Counted from the first letter of the stretch, positions 33,342-45,290 are shown. The stretch: DNA of 64,000 nucleotides from Catonia carolina (GCA_035578175.1 JAQMRL010000004.1:40505401-40569400); one strand, 5' to 3'. Translations and numbers: made by a program. The notes: generated from the sequence alone by a model not told the origin.

Positions 33342-36106
33342 GGGTTATGTAAACTGGACGATGCCATCTACCTGAGGGACCTGTGAAAGAGTCATGTGAA
33401 CCCGTCTATTATTCTGTCCATCTATTGTTCTGTCCCGTCTATTGTTATGTGCGGTCATATAAACTACCTGTAACGATGGCCTCGTTGAGTTGTCTAAGAG
33501 TCATTTCTTGTTTGTACGTCCAACTGTAATATGGATATCCGTAGTATAAGTTCTTTTACGAATTTAATTTCTGAAAATGAGGAGTTTATTGTGAAAAAAC
33601 GAATAATTTTCCATAAATTATTTAAAGCGGCTGCATGAATAGTGAAAACGAAAAACTCAAGAAATAACATCTCTCTTGTTGCAATACTGCACTTTTTATA
33701 TTTTTACTTTGTAAGTTTTGGATTTGATATATTCTCCGATCATTATATGGTTGTTGCCGAAATAGCCTTATATACAAAATGGAAACAGAATACAAGAACC
33801 AGGCAACAACCAGCTGGAAATAAAGAGGAAGTATACAAAGTGTATCTTTTGGAGGAGGACAGTATAAAACGCTTGTATCAAGAGCGGATAAATCAATATA
33901 TCCAAAATGCTCCCACAAATGATGATATAGAGTTGGAATGGATCAATATTAAGGACATTGTGACTAGGGCAGCTAGTGAGGCTATAGGAGTAAAGAGCAG
34001 ATTCAGGAAAAGGAAAGGCATGAAGATATGGAATGAAGAAATCGAGATGGCAATCAAGAGAAAGAACGAATACTACAAGAAGTATTTAGGAAATCCAACA
34101 GCTCTCAATAAAGAGGAATACCACAAAGTTAGAAATGAAGCTTCAAAATTGGTGAAAAGGGCTCATCAACAATCATGGGATAGATTTATTGGGACCATAG
34201 AGCATGATGTACATGGCCGACAATCTTTGGCTTATAAAGTGATGAAAGTTCTTAACAAATCAGAGAGAGAAAGAGTAAAGGTCAACTGTATAAGTACGGA
34301 GAACTGGATAAATCATTATAAGGAATTATGGCATGACAAAGCAGAGCCACACACGGTTAAGATTGACTGCCAAGACTGTTGTGTCGACAACGTATCTATG
34401 GAAGAATTTATGGAGGCTCTAAAACATGTTAAGAATAGAAAGGCTCCAGGAATGAACGGTCTCAATATGGAATTATTAAAATATGGAGGAACCGCCTTGC
34501 ATTTGCGCCTAGTGCACTTCTTTAATATGTGTTGGAAAGGTCATACAATACCCAAAGAATGGTTGCAGTCAAAGGTGATTTCCATCCACAAAAAAGGAAA
34601 TAGAATAGACACTAACAATTATAGAGGGATTAGTTTATTAGACACTTCCTACAAATTGTACACTAGAATTATTAATAATAGGTTAAGAACCGTAGCCGAT
34701 TCCTTGATTATGGAAGAACAGATGGGGTTCCGGAAAGGTAGATCGTGTTCGGATGCTATTTTTACTTTAAAACAAATTATAGCTAAGAGACGAGAATACA
34801 ACCTTGAAACCCATCTTGCATTTATAGATTTTGTAAAGGCTTTTGACAGTGTTACACGTTCGCTTTTATGGAGGGTTCTGGAAAGGAGAGGATACCCTAA
34901 ACATATTATCAGGATATTGCAGCGCCTGTACGAAGATACTGTGATTTTACTAGATTTAGATGGGAAAGTGACAGAGCCTATTAAAACCAATAGAGGAGTT
35001 CGACAGGGATGTTGTATATCGTCGACATTGTTTAATATATATGTGGACGACATGTTGAGAACGTGGAAATGTAATGTAGACCCAGGTATACGGATCTCGG
35101 ATGGCTTCTTTATGAACTCTCTTTTATATGCGGATGACAAAGTTGTAATACAACAGAATGAAGACGAGTTACAAAAATCGGTATTTATGTTGGAACAAGT
35201 TGCAAAACAATACAATCTGGAAATATCATCCACAAAATCTAAAACTATGGCTTTTAAAGGTAAATATACAATAAGGACGAGAATAGAGATGAATGGAAGG
35301 GCAATAGAACAGGTTAAACATTTTCAATATCTTGGGAGTGATGTTTCATACGATTTTGATAAAGACATAACAGTTAAACTGGCCAAATTTCAGAATATTT
35401 GTGGAATTATTCACAGACATCTGAAGAATAAAACGAGGAAGGAAACACGCCTCAAATTTTTCAACACTATTGCGGTTCCAACACTCCTATAATATGGCAG
35501 TGAGTCTTGGGTGCATACTGCTAAAAGCGATAGTAAAATTCAAGCTGCGGAAATGAAGTTTTTACGAAGTGTGCATGGATGTACCAGAATGGATAGAATA
35601 AGGAACGTGGATATTAGAAGCGCACTAGCAGTTCAGTCTTTGCATGAAAAGATAATAAAAAATAGACAAAGATGGTGTAGTCACCTGGACAGAATGCCAA
35701 ACGAAAGGATGCCAGTGGCAGCTTTAAATTATCAACCAGTTGGCAGAAGAGATGTAGGGAGGCCGAGAGGGAGATGGGTACCGGAACAGGTTCATGTAAC
35801 CTAATCCTTGGAAGTGAAGATGATGAAGTTTCATTTGTTAATTTAAAATAGATTTTAATTATGTTATATAATATTTATGTACATTAAGTACTTTATCTGG
35901 GTGTTCATTTGCATGGAATAGGTTTAAAATAGGTTAACTTTAAAAGTGCCTTTAGGCAACTAGACGAGTCCATCGGATCATAACAACAGGCGACCCTTTC
36001 ACCAATAATAAAACACAATAGGCGACCCTTTCTACACTAATAAAAATCCGATTTCCTTAAACCTCCGGTCCCTCAGGTAGATGGCCTCGTCCAGTTTACT
36101 TTACCC
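33342..36106. mobile_element. 2.8-kb TIR element with 8-bp target duplication, carrying a LINE
   Basis: Inverted ends of about 39 bp: GGGTTATGTAAACTGGACGA at the left and (reverse strand) GGGTAAAGTAAACTGGACGA at the right, both continuing GCCATCTACCTGAGGGACC. Flanks CTAAATTT (33334-33341) and CTAATTTT (36107-36114) fit one 8-bp site in the ACTTTC repeat (other copies read CTAAACTT there), so the insertion is clean. Subterminal repeats: three TCTATT.TTCTGTCC-like units near 33400-33440 and two AGGCGACCCTTTC units near 35988-36035. An 8-bp duplication suits hAT, P or Merlin-type elements. The superfamily was not decided. Confidence 0.8.
33642..35896 (+). pseudogene. LINE ORF2-like reverse transcriptase, 5'-truncated, one internal stop
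   Basis: Open from 33642 to 35492 (616 codons). About the first 30 residues seem to be flank. Then SDHYMVVAEI marks the end of an endonuclease/exonuclease/phosphatase domain. The RT follows with NNYRGISLLDTSYKL, EEQMGFRKGRSCSDA, FIDFVKAFDSVTRS (motif A), NRGVRQGCCISSTLFNIYVD (motif B) and YADD (Y496-D499). At 35490 a TAA interrupts the usual LLYGSESW, apparently through one extra codon (TATAAT for TAT). The C-terminus resumes in the same frame to 35804 (RRWCSHLDRMPNE-like, GRRDVGRPRGRW). A frameshift then gives the likely true end ...NLILGSEDDEVSFV with a stop near 35869. No RNase H was seen. It sits wholly inside the TIR element. Confidence 0.9.
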
Positions 36107-36597
36107 CTAATTTTTTTATGCTCGACAAGATAGGGTAAGAGCTATGTCTGCTGAAATTCTTGGGAGGCTGTGCTTTCGTGGTTACAGTTGGTTTTTTAAA
36201 GATAGCGACCTTAATATGCATTTAAGGCATATATGTAAAATAGTAATCAACACTATCGTTGCGAAAACCTATAAAATTAAAAAAATATAAAATTAGCGTC
36301 AGTTAATGATTTTTTTGTTTTGCTCATCAAAATAAGTCAAAAATTGGGATTTTTTTAAGACTGTGGCCTAAATTTAGCTAAGTTATGTATTTTACGACAA
36401 AAGTGTGTATAATTAAAGTTACACAAAATTAAAAACATACAACTTTTATTTCTAGCATTTTTTTTACACAGCCTTTTATTAAGCCTATTATTTTTATTAA
36501 GCTTAGCGTAATTAGAAATTTGCCGTATTTTTAATCCTACTGAAGTTGACTTCATTTAACGTCATTCACTATGATTAAAATTAGGTTATGCTTTTAA

Positions 36598-37312
36598 CTT
36601 TCCATTTGACATCGGATGGCGGTTGTCCCGCCATTTTAGCTATTTAAGCGGTGGTTGTCTAGGTAAAAAGAGTCCGTCGTAGTCGTCGAGGAGCTGGGCG
36701 ACACGGCTGTCATCGTCCAGCGGAGCTGCCATCTTCTTCCCTCGCGACAGTGCGTCGATGGCTGCTTTGTCGAGATCCGGTGGGCGCAAGGCTCGGTCGA
36801 GGGACCGCTGTGGGCATCACTTGCGGTAGCGGGCGATGACAGTCCCGAACGACGGCGGATACGATGTCGGGTCGGCGAGTGAAAGAAGGATCTTCTCTCT
36901 TACGGGTTCGTCGTCGAAATCCGGTAGCTGTGTGCCGATGGTGGATGTCAAGTCGAAGTTGTAAAGTGGAGTGGAATGACTGTTGGATCCGAGTCCGTAT
37001 AAAAATAGGTGGGATACCCATAATGGGCGACATCGTGAATGAATCACCAGGTCACTTAGGAAAAAAATTCACAAAACATGTGAGGTTTCTTATTTATTAA
37101 TGGATGGATTTGTTAAGGAACTATCGGAATCAGTAGATCGCTCTTATAATTATAGTCACCAGAGCGCTGCGGTAGGGGTGGTTTTTATCCCTCTCCAGTG
37201 CCGACACAGGCCTACCGCCCCTGTCGGAACTATTGGCGGCTTCCCTCTGTCGTATGCCGGAAGCTTTATAGCCCAGGTGAACAGTACCTAATCAAAGGAG
37301 GCGACAGTGACA
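36598..37312 (-). repeat. GC-rich transposon-like block with open minus frames
   Basis: Markedly more GC-rich than its surroundings and inserted in ACTTTC copy D. Overlapping minus-strand frames (36710-37033 and 36817-37047) include TIGTQLPDFDDEPVREKILL, a peptide that looks protein-like, perhaps a retroelement Gag. No family was identified. Sequence from 37170 resembles LTR or UTR rather than coding. Confidence 0.4.
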
Positions 37313-37344
37313 CATTGTTTACTCATGATTAAATGTAGGTTACA

Positions 37345-38170
37345 GTACTTTCGGTAAAACGGTAGCTATGGCCGTTCCCAGCGCACGGCCTGGAAACTAC
37401 TGGGTGACTAAGAGTGTTATTGTACTTTTTTCATATCTGACAATACAGTAGGCCTACTACGTACAATACATCTACACTTATTAGTGCCCATATCATATTA
37501 TTATACTACCTACATTTATATTGCCTTACTTAATTATTAATATTTTATAATGCAAATCCAATATAGTTTTTAATAATTAATTTTAAATTTAATACGTATA
37601 TTAAAGAGTAAATTTACATTGTTTTAGCCGGTGCAACGTAGATTTCGAATTTTTGATGAAAGTAAAATGTTACTTTTTAAAAGTTGATAAATTAAGTAGA
37701 AAAAAGGGCGCAGACATCAACAGGGATATAAAATTGATAATATTTACTGTATTCGCTAAATTCGTCACTGCTACTTTCTTCATTATTAATTTCAAAACGA
37801 CCTAAGAGATTATCTACTATAAACTCCCTCTGGAAGCACTCACTTTCAACTTGTTTTACTTTGCACAGTCTGCCATCCATCTATACCAATTCTTGAGAAA
37901 CCGTCATTACACAATAAGATTACTTTTCTATTTTAAAAGTTGCACAAGAAGGCAGAGTAATATGATTTGTATGCTTATTTTACCGAATTCTAACACAGAC
38001 TAATTATTTCTCATAACCTAGTTCAAATCACGAATTATGAAGTCACATAACAGGGAGTGTGTCACAGCAAACAGGAGGAGTTTGTTCGATGACTACTAGA
38101 TTTGACTACAGCCGGTGGATAATTTGTCCTCCGCGCGCGTCCTCTCTGTCGAAGGTCATAGCTATTTTTG
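37345..38170. other. Unassigned sequence inside copy D
   Basis: Contains a short acidic minus-strand frame (37692-37880, with EINNEESSSDEFSEYSKYY) that could be a transposase N-terminus. Not identified. Confidence 0.35.
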
Positions 38171-38343
38171 TTTTTTTTTTGTTTAACGTCCGACTGTTCT
38201 GTAATTACTGCTAATGCAGACGATGAAGGATGAAATGATTTTTTTTTGTAACGTATGAAAATATGCCGTGCCTTAATGGGATTCGAACCCTAGACCGCAT
38301 GATGAGAGGCAAGCACGTTACCAACTACGTCAATGCGACCGGC
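38171..38343 (-). repeat. SINE-1 copy, tail type A
   Basis: T run, GTTTAACGTCCGACTGTTC, GGGATTCGAACCC, CATGATGAGAGGCAAGCACG and a head ending CGACCGGC. Confidence 0.92.
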
Positions 38344-38428
38344 ATCGTTACCACAGCATAGCTATCGTAGGCATTGCTATCGTTCCAACAAAACAACTGT
38401 ATGTTTAATTATTATTTACATTGGCAAG

Positions 38429-39369
38429 AGAAAGTCATGTGAGTGTATCACACCAGATATTATCATTTCTACAATACAGGATGGTTTATCAGTCATTATG
38501 ATTTTTAGTGTATCGACTCCCTAACCCTTATTTAATTTTATCCAAGCAACAAACAGATTACGATCCCATAATTGTTAGTTGTAAACAAAATTATAAAATT
38601 GTTGGAAGCGTACCCTTATTACAGTTGTTTTTGTTTAGCGTAAATCTAAATACAGATACACTTATTACAAATAAACAAATTACATACTACATTCAAAGAA
38701 ACTAGTTCGACAAGCTCAAAGAATCCGACACACTGACCAATGCAACAGCGTCTAAGCTAAAACTTCATAGCGCTAAGCCGACAAATAAATTAGAATGTAA
38801 ATAAGTTTTCTTCTAAAAAGTAAATTCAATAAAAGGTAATAACTAATTAACAACGAACAGGTTGTATAAAAAAATAGATTGAAAATTATTTTTAAAGGTA
38901 ATAAAATTCTTTTACAAAAGTGTCATTTACTTTAATGTACTTATTTACTTTATTTACTGTGGGTAAACCTATTTCATATTCTATTCACGTAAACGCACTT
39001 TGTAATTAAATAATAGTAATGAAACCAAAGATAATTAGTTCTAGTAAATAATATACATAAAATATACTTTTTCTGTTTGACCATATAAGTCAACAAGCAA
39101 CCTGCGCTCGCTTCCTATCATAATCATTCTATTTACTGATCTTATATTGAAATATTTCAAAGAAGGTTACTTATTTGATTAATATAAACCGTTACAGTGT
39201 TTAGCAGAAAACTAAAAATTTCGTCTGAAAATGTCTTAAGAGAACAATATCTGTAACATCATATTGGTTCAGTGAAAGGATTTTGGTAACGTTTAAACAG
39301 TTACGACAAACTTCTGCTAGAAATTACTAATACATGAAGCAGCGATAGAACAAATCAACGTGTTAACAG
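38429..39369. other. Intergenic, no recognised feature
   Basis: AT-rich. Confidence 0.5.
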
Positions 39370-39768
39370 AATAAGCTGCCCATAACAGACTGGTGGAGTA
39401 TCAAATTATTTACATACAATCTGTTCGTTGCAGGGCTAAAATAAATAGTTCTGTCTCTTATCACATGGTCAGCCAATTAAATGACTGAATAATTTAAGAA
39501 CAGAAGAGGTAGCGGTGTGAAAGACACTAATCAGTGTTATTTCCTCTGAGAGTAATGATTCATCATACAGCCAGACCCCGTGGTGAATGAAGTGAAAATG
39601 TTATTTGCAGAGTGGAAAATATGTACTTTTCAGAGGGCCCGGCATGCTGATAAGCGTACTTTTCCACTCAGTGAGGAAGGCAGAGTAAACCACCTCACTC
39701 CTCGTTTTACTTAGTAAAACCTCTACAGGTTCAAACCAGCCTTTCGGCTGATGACTTAAACAACAAAA
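39370..39768 (+). repeat. R400 repeat, copy 3
   Basis: From GCCCATAACAGACTGGTGGA to CAGCCTTTCGGCTGATGACTT. Confidence 0.88.
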
Positions 39769-39818
39769 GAATAAGAATAAAAACCAGGACTACAGATGTC
39801 CTCCGAAAAAACTAAATA

Positions 39819-40330
39819 CGAGGTCTGTTCAAAAAGTTCCCGAACTTTTCTTATATAAACAAAAAAATACTTGACTTACAGGTTAGAGGTTTGGATCCCG
39901 TTCAAAGTAATTTCCTCCCCGAAGTACACACTTGTCCCATCGGTGTTTCCACTTTCTGAAGCAATCCTGGAATGCTTTTTCTGGAATGGCCTTCAGCTTC
40001 TCTGTCAAACGCTAAAAATATGTTGGGTTCAGGGGATCTGAAAACGTGTAGATCCGGTGAAACTCGTTTTCGAAAAATCGACATGAAACAATACTTTCCT
40101 TCCTACATAGTCATATACGCAAGAGAAAGTAAAGACAGTCAGCATGACCTTCACATAGAAGCGAACTTGACAAGCTTTTTTGGGTCTTGGTGAATTCTTA
40201 CTAAACCGTTTGAACCAATCGTAGCAAATCGTTTATTTTATGGATCACTGTAAGCCTTGACAAGCAATTCATGAATTTCTATGAAAAATTTCCCGAATTT
40301 CACGCAAAATTTCACGGCGCGACGCTATTC
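39819..40330 (-). pseudogene. mariner fragment (3' end), split by an ACTTTC end
   Basis: The TIR CGAGGTCTGTTCAAAAAGTT is at 39820. On the minus strand the transposase C-terminus reads FRKWKHRWDKCVLRGGNYFE, preceded by KLKAIPEKAFQDC. From 40013 an inverted ACTTTC left end interrupts. Possible mariner sequence resumes after about 40131. Confidence 0.7.
40013..40133 (-). repeat. ACTTTC TIR repeat, copy L (left end)
   Basis: Reverse strand reads ACTTTCTCTTGCGTATATGA through ACACGTTTTCAGATCCCCTG. Confidence 0.8.
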
Positions 40331-40479
40331 ACGCAAGTCACTAATTTTTAACTTCGAATCATAATTTGAATAATTGCTATCTCTTGTTTGGCCTTCCAAC
40401 ATCTCTTCTCCCCTCCGGTCTGCAATGAAATGCATTGAGGAGGGTCCTTCCCTCTCTAAAAATCTCTCAGACACTAAAT

Positions 40480-40800
40480 AATACACCTAAATGTCGGATA
40501 AATGGTTTAAAAAAGTCAGAAGAGATATAGAGAAAACTGGAATAAACCGAGAAATTATAACAAACCAAACCAAATTAAGACAATTGATTATTGTTATGGT
40601 TGATTATTATTATTATTATTATGGTTTCAAGAGCTTCCACGAAGAACAAAAACAGAACAAAGAATGGATGGAAGAAAGAAGACAATCATACAGTGAAAGA
40701 ATGCTGAGAATGTGGGCTGCACAAAGAGATTCCAGAAATGTCTTAAGTTACTCTACATGGTCTACAGTGGCCATAAACGAAAAATCTTAAAAAAAAAACA
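40480..40800 (+). pseudogene. LINE 3' coding end with poly-A
   Basis: WFKKVRRDIEKTGINREIIT, then a TAT repeat (YYYYYY), then NKEWMEERRQSYSERMLRMW, the basic C-terminus seen at 544-1266. The 3' UTR TGGTCTACAGTGGCC precedes an A run (about 40789-40798). Confidence 0.75.
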
Positions 40801-41032
40801 TTGCAAGTTTCTGTACATTGTATCTTGGGTGATTTCGTAACGAGCGAGTCAGTTGGTTGCAGTATTTCCAATTATTTTTTGCTATAAATATGTACTGAAG
40901 CAATTCTTGTTAAACCGATCAAAATGTAGCAGGTATTTTAAAGTAAATTTGTGTTAATTAGAAGTTATTTTTGATAATTTGACTCTCAAAATAGTTCCGT
41001 AAGTATCAGATAATCGAAGTCACGTTATTATT
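40801..41032. other. Short intergenic gap
   Basis: Nothing recognised. Confidence 0.5.
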
Positions 41033-42182
41033 ACTTTCTTTTACCCTATATGAATTTATAGCGAAGGAAAGTATTGTTTTCATGTCGATTTTTCGAATTC
41101 GAATTTCCACCGGATATAATGTTTTCAGGGCATCTAAACCCAAAAAACATGTTTTTTAGTGATTGGTCTGCGTGTGAACAAAATATCTGTGGCTGAAACT
41201 TGAAATTTAAGTTAGATACCACGACGGGAAGATTTTTATCAAAATCGGTCAAACGGAAGTAGTAGTTTAGTAGCTCAGAGGAACCTGAGCGCTCGTAATT
41301 TTTTTAAGATTACGGCCTTAGTATGCATTTTAGGGCAAAGAGGTATAAAATCAAAGTTTTGGAACAATTAAAAACCTACAACTTTTATTTCAAAATTTTT
41401 TTTACAACACTTAGTTTAGCGTCAATTAGTGATTTTCTTTATTTTTTAAAAATCAAAATTGGTAAAAAATTGGATTTTTTAGTATTTTGGGCTTGCTATG
41501 AATTTTAAAACAAAAATGTGAATATAATCAAAGTTGTGATGTGTTTAGGTCATCAGCCAAAAGGCTGGTTTGAACCTCTAGAGGCTTTACTAAGTAAAAC
41601 GAGGAGTGAGGTGGTTTACCGTTGCCTTCCTCACTGAGTGGAAAAGTACGCTTATCCGCATGCCGAGCCCTCTCAAAAAGCACATATTTTCTACTCTGCA
41701 ATTGACACCTTCACTTCATTCACCACAGGGTCTGGCTGTATAATGAAATTCACTACTTTCAGAGGAGATAACTCTGATTAGTGTATTTTACACCTCTACC
41801 TCTTCTGTTCTTAAATGATTCAGTCATTTAATTGGCTGATCATGTGATAAGAAACAGAACTATTTATTTTAGCCCTACTACTAACAGATTGAGTGTTAAT
41901 AATTTGACACTCCACCTGTCTGTTATGGGCAATTAAGAAAAAAATAGAAGTTATAAGAAAAAACAAAATTTACAACTTTTATAACAAGCATTTTCTTCTT
42001 TAGAGCGTAGTTTAGCGTCAATTAATGATTTCCTGTATTTAAGTCGAAGAGAAGTTGATTTTCATTTTGCGTCATCCACTCATAATTAAAATTAGATTAT
42101 GTTTTTCTTTATACATTATTTACTAATGATTAAACATATGTTATATGTTTTATTATTTACATTAACAATAGAAAGTCGTGTG
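41033..42182 (+). repeat. ACTTTC TIR repeat, copy E, interrupted by R400
   Basis: Left end ACTTTCTTTTACCCTATATG. The family order continues to about 41540 and resumes at 41937. It ends ACATTAACAATAGAAAGTCG, a mutated right TIR. Confidence 0.8.
41540..41936 (-). repeat. R400 repeat, copy 4 (inside ACTTTC copy E)
   Basis: GTCATCAGCCAAAAGGCTGG to CCACCTGTCTGTTATGGGC. Confidence 0.88.
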
Positions 42183-42878
42183 AGTGTTTTACACCAAATT
42201 ATTTTATGATTATAGATTAAACAAACATCTCATTGTAGGTGGTTTCAAAAGAGAAAGTGATTGAATATAATAAAAATCAAAGGGAGGTATAAAAGATATA
42301 TCATTGGAAATAAAATTCTTAGAAATAGATAAAGACAGCACGAGTGACAAAACTGAAACCGAAAGAGAGAGATAGATGGTGTGGTCGAGATAAATTCAAA
42401 TGTACGATATAGAAAAGTAGGAGGGATATACCTTGAACTCAAGACACATTCAACTCGGCTCTCACTGCAAAACCGCGACTTAGTTGACGATAAGAAAACC
42501 ATTCGTAGATGAGTGCAAAAGAAGTGGTCGGTCACATTGTGTATACATCTTTTTATTAAAAAAATATATTATAATAAAAAAGAAACGACGGTAAGTTTTA
42601 ATACATTATAGATTTTTAATTTAAAAATAACAAATATTTTTATAATATTAAATATCGACTTAGAACTGACCCTAAAATAAGATTATAATTTATTTATTTG
42701 CCATGTTACCTGTTCGGTTAAACTACACATGATTGTTTGGTATATTTTTACGCCTATTATAGCCGCGTATTATTTATTTTTACAGAAAGTAGAAAGGTGT
42801 TTTACTATTTAAATTTAAAATAAATTACAGTGTGTAATTTTACTAATCGCTATTTTTTGTTTTTATTAACTCAGTAGA
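42183..42878. other. Intergenic, no recognised feature
   Basis: AT-rich. The minus open frame here is not recognisable. Confidence 0.45.
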
Positions 42879-43053
42879 CCGGCCGCATTGGTGTAGTTGG
42901 TAATGTGCTCGCCTCTCATCATGCGGTCTTAGGTTCGAATCCCATTCAGGCACGGTATATTTTTATACGTTACAAAAAATCATTTCATCTTCATCGTCTA
43001 CATTAGCAGTGATTGCAGAACAATCGGAGGTTAAACCAAAAAAAAAAAAAAAA
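42879..43053 (+). repeat. SINE-1 copy, complete, tail type A
   Basis: CCGGCCGCATTGGTGTAGTT (A box), GTGCTCGCCTCTCATCATGC, TTCGAATCC (B box), GGCACGGTATATTTT and a tail with TACATTAGCAGTGATTGCAG and an A run. Confidence 0.93.
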
Positions 43054-43145
43054 TACACGAAAAAAATAAACTCAGTATGAAGGTAATTTATTTTAAATAT
43101 TTTCTGTTATTTAATTTCGTACTATGAGGTTTTTTTTTGTAAATA

Positions 43146-44279
43146 CAGTTAAGTCCCGATTATCTGAAATAAGGAGGGAAGTTGATTTCGGTTAACCGAA
43201 AATTTCGGACAAGCCGGGTATTTTAAGTAAAAGAAAAAGATATTTTTTTCTTTATTTTTGTGCTTGTTTAGCCACGATGGACCACTTTAGTAAATTTGGA
43301 AGCTTTCATTCTCTTATTGGCGTGATATTCTTTCATGTTCTGAGCACGCTTCTGTTTGGCTGCTTCTGAAAATTCCCTCTTCTTATACTCTTTTCTGTAT
43401 CGTAAGCCAATGGTTGTTGTCCTTGATGACCTGTTTGTATTTGGGTGATTTTTCCGTTAGATCTTCGTGAGTTAGTCCAAGTTCTTGAAATACTTTTTGA
43501 TTTCTTTGTGCCACATGTATGCATTACCAGTGTCCGTTTTTCGTCTCATTGCATGGTCAATTATTCTGCGTAAATGTCTGATGTTTGGTGTTCTTAGTAT
43601 ACTTTTTTTGTAATAAAAAAAAACATTACCGTGTCCTAAAAAATTTTATTTATACGATTTAATTGTAAAATATTTTTCGTACACTTTAATTATTTTTTCA
43701 AAAAAGGTCAGAAATTTTTTTGGGTTTAATTTTCCATTCGTTTTCTTGCTTAAATGCACCGCCAAAGTTTAACTAAAAGTACATCAGAGGATGTCGATTT
43801 AATGGTTATGACCACGCATTTACGTTTACATGACATTGTTAAAATATCAATTCACTTCCACTACCGGTACGTAACACTAATTAGCCACAAAACGAAATGA
43901 AAAATACGTTAATTGTAAGTTACCCATTCAAACACAATACAGTACTAATTGACTGTTTGAAAGAAGATGTAGCCAAAAATAAACAGTAGGCCTAGTAATA
44001 GGCTACCACAGCAAGGAAATTACTCATTTTATCGGTAAAAATCCTGTCTGGAGCGCTGAACGTCACGGAGGCGTACACTATGTGCTATAAATAAAATTAC
44101 AGTATGCTTCTTAAATAGTATTTTGGTACAAAAATACAATTTAGAGAATTGATTATTTCTTGTTTTAAATAAAGTTATTTTTAGAAAAATTACATTTAAA
44201 ATACTAAGTATTGTTTTTTTGACGTTTCGGATAACCCGGGTTTCAGTTAACCCGGATTCGGATAACCGGAAGTTTAATG
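43146..44279. mobile_element. pogo/Tigger-like element
   Basis: Ends CAGTTAAGTCCCGATTATCTG and (reverse strand) CATTAAACTTCCGGTTATCC, each flanked by TA (43144-43145, 44280-44281). Subterminal GGTTAACCGAAAATTTCGGA and mirror copies near the right end are typical of the group. No transposase. A LINE fragment lies inside. Confidence 0.8.
43265..43612 (-). pseudogene. LINE RT C-terminal fragment inside the pogo-like element
   Basis: Minus strand, with one or two frameshifts: TPNIRHLRRIIDHAMRRKTD, GNAYMWHKEIKKYF, LTEKSPKYKQVIKDNNHW, REFSEAAKQKRAQNMKEYHA, then a 3' UTR GGTCCATCGTGGC as in the LINE at position 1. Confidence 0.7.
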
Positions 44280-44402
44280 TAACTCCGTGAATCATCAGTC
44301 AGATATAACATACCTATTTCCATTTTTCACCCTTGACGGTCTCCATCAAGTCTTATATTGCATTATTGTCGGAAGTTAAAAAAATAAAATAAATTTATTA
44401 AA

Positions 44403-44544
44403 AAAGGAATCGACATCTTGGTCATTAGCGACTGTTTTGAGTTAAAGAGCAGTGGGTATGAACATGTAATAATAATTTTCCAAACTCTAGCCGAAAATCG
44501 GACCCGGGACCTCCGCTTTGCAATATAGCACGCTAACTACTGAA
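44403..44544 (-). repeat. SINE-3 copy (tRNA-derived), fragment
   Basis: Minus strand GTAGTTAGCGTGCTATATTG, GCGGAGGTCCCGGGTCCGAT, similar to the head at 45407. Confidence 0.65.
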
Positions 44545-44884
44545 TTTTTTTTTCTTTTTTTTGTAATCCCTAGTTTGTGTACGTTGCAATCTGTTCAATT
44601 CAGAACAATAAGCAACCCCATGACCCAATGAGATGAGGATGATGTGTATGACGTGTATATGAGGTGTAGTCTTGTACAGACTCAGGTCTACCATTCCTGA
44701 GAGAGTATGGTTAATTGAACCTCAACCATCAAAGTACACCGGTAACCACTGTCAGCATTCAAATCAGTATAAAAGTAACTACCTTTACTAGGAACTTTGA
44801 ACCAGGAACTTTTGTCTCCGAAAATCAGCTGTTTAACAGCTGATTTTCGCGACGACTTTACCTCTAGACCAACCCGGTGGGTTA
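44545..44884 (-). repeat. SINE-2 copy, full length
   Basis: Reverse strand head CACCGGGTTGGTCTAGAGGT and the conserved body to TTGAACAGATTGCAACGTAC and a T run at 44545-44562. Confidence 0.9.
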
Positions 44885-44984
44885 CTACTGAAATGAAATA
44901 AAATTTATTTTCACAAAATATATTTTGCATATCTTTGATTATCTTTTAATGGTGATCAGTTGATTACCACATATGAATCTTCTT

Positions 44985-45290
44985 CTTCTTCACGTGCCAT
45001 CTCCATGACGGAGGTCGGCTATCATAATGGCGATACGAATTTTGTTGACCGCTGCTTTAAAAAGTTCGTTTGAGGAACACCTGAACCACCTTCTCAAATT
45101 ACACAGCCAGGATATCCTTCTCCTGCCCACCGATCTTTTTCCTAATATTTTGCCTTGAATGATGAGATGCAATATTTGATACTTTGGTCCCCTCATAACA
45201 TGACCAAGGTACCTTAATTTTCGTGCCTTAACTTCCACCATGAGTTCCAGCTGCTTTCCCATTCTACTGAGGATATGAATAAACATCAAT
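44985..45290 (-). pseudogene. LINE RT C-terminal fragment (another family)
   Basis: The minus frame reads ARKLRYLGHVMRGPKYQILH, GKILGKRSVGRRRISWLCNL and ELFKAAVNKIRIAIMIADLR, the C-terminal tail of a LINE with GKR.VGRRR...SWL. Only the 3' end is present. Confidence 0.8.

Larger units (their letters stand above)
32993..38428 (+). repeat. ACTTTC TIR repeat, copy D, split by nested insertions
   Basis: Left end ACTTTCTCTTGCCCTTTG at 32993. Pieces at 32993-33341, 36107-36597 and about 37312-37345 continue the family order. The right TIR GGCAAGAGAAAGT is at about 38409-38421. Three blocks interrupt it: a TIR element (33342-36106), a GC-rich block (about 36598-37312) and an uncharacterised stretch with a SINE-1 (about 37345-38398). 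Confidence 0.7.

Noticed and set aside
33342..36106. Calling the TIR element a hAT
   Set aside because: The 8-bp duplication fits, but the GGG start is not the usual hAT end and no transposase remains, so the class is left open.
37692..37880. Acidic 62-codon frame as a piggyBac transposase N-terminus
   Set aside because: Acidic composition alone is not enough; no piggyBac ends surround it.
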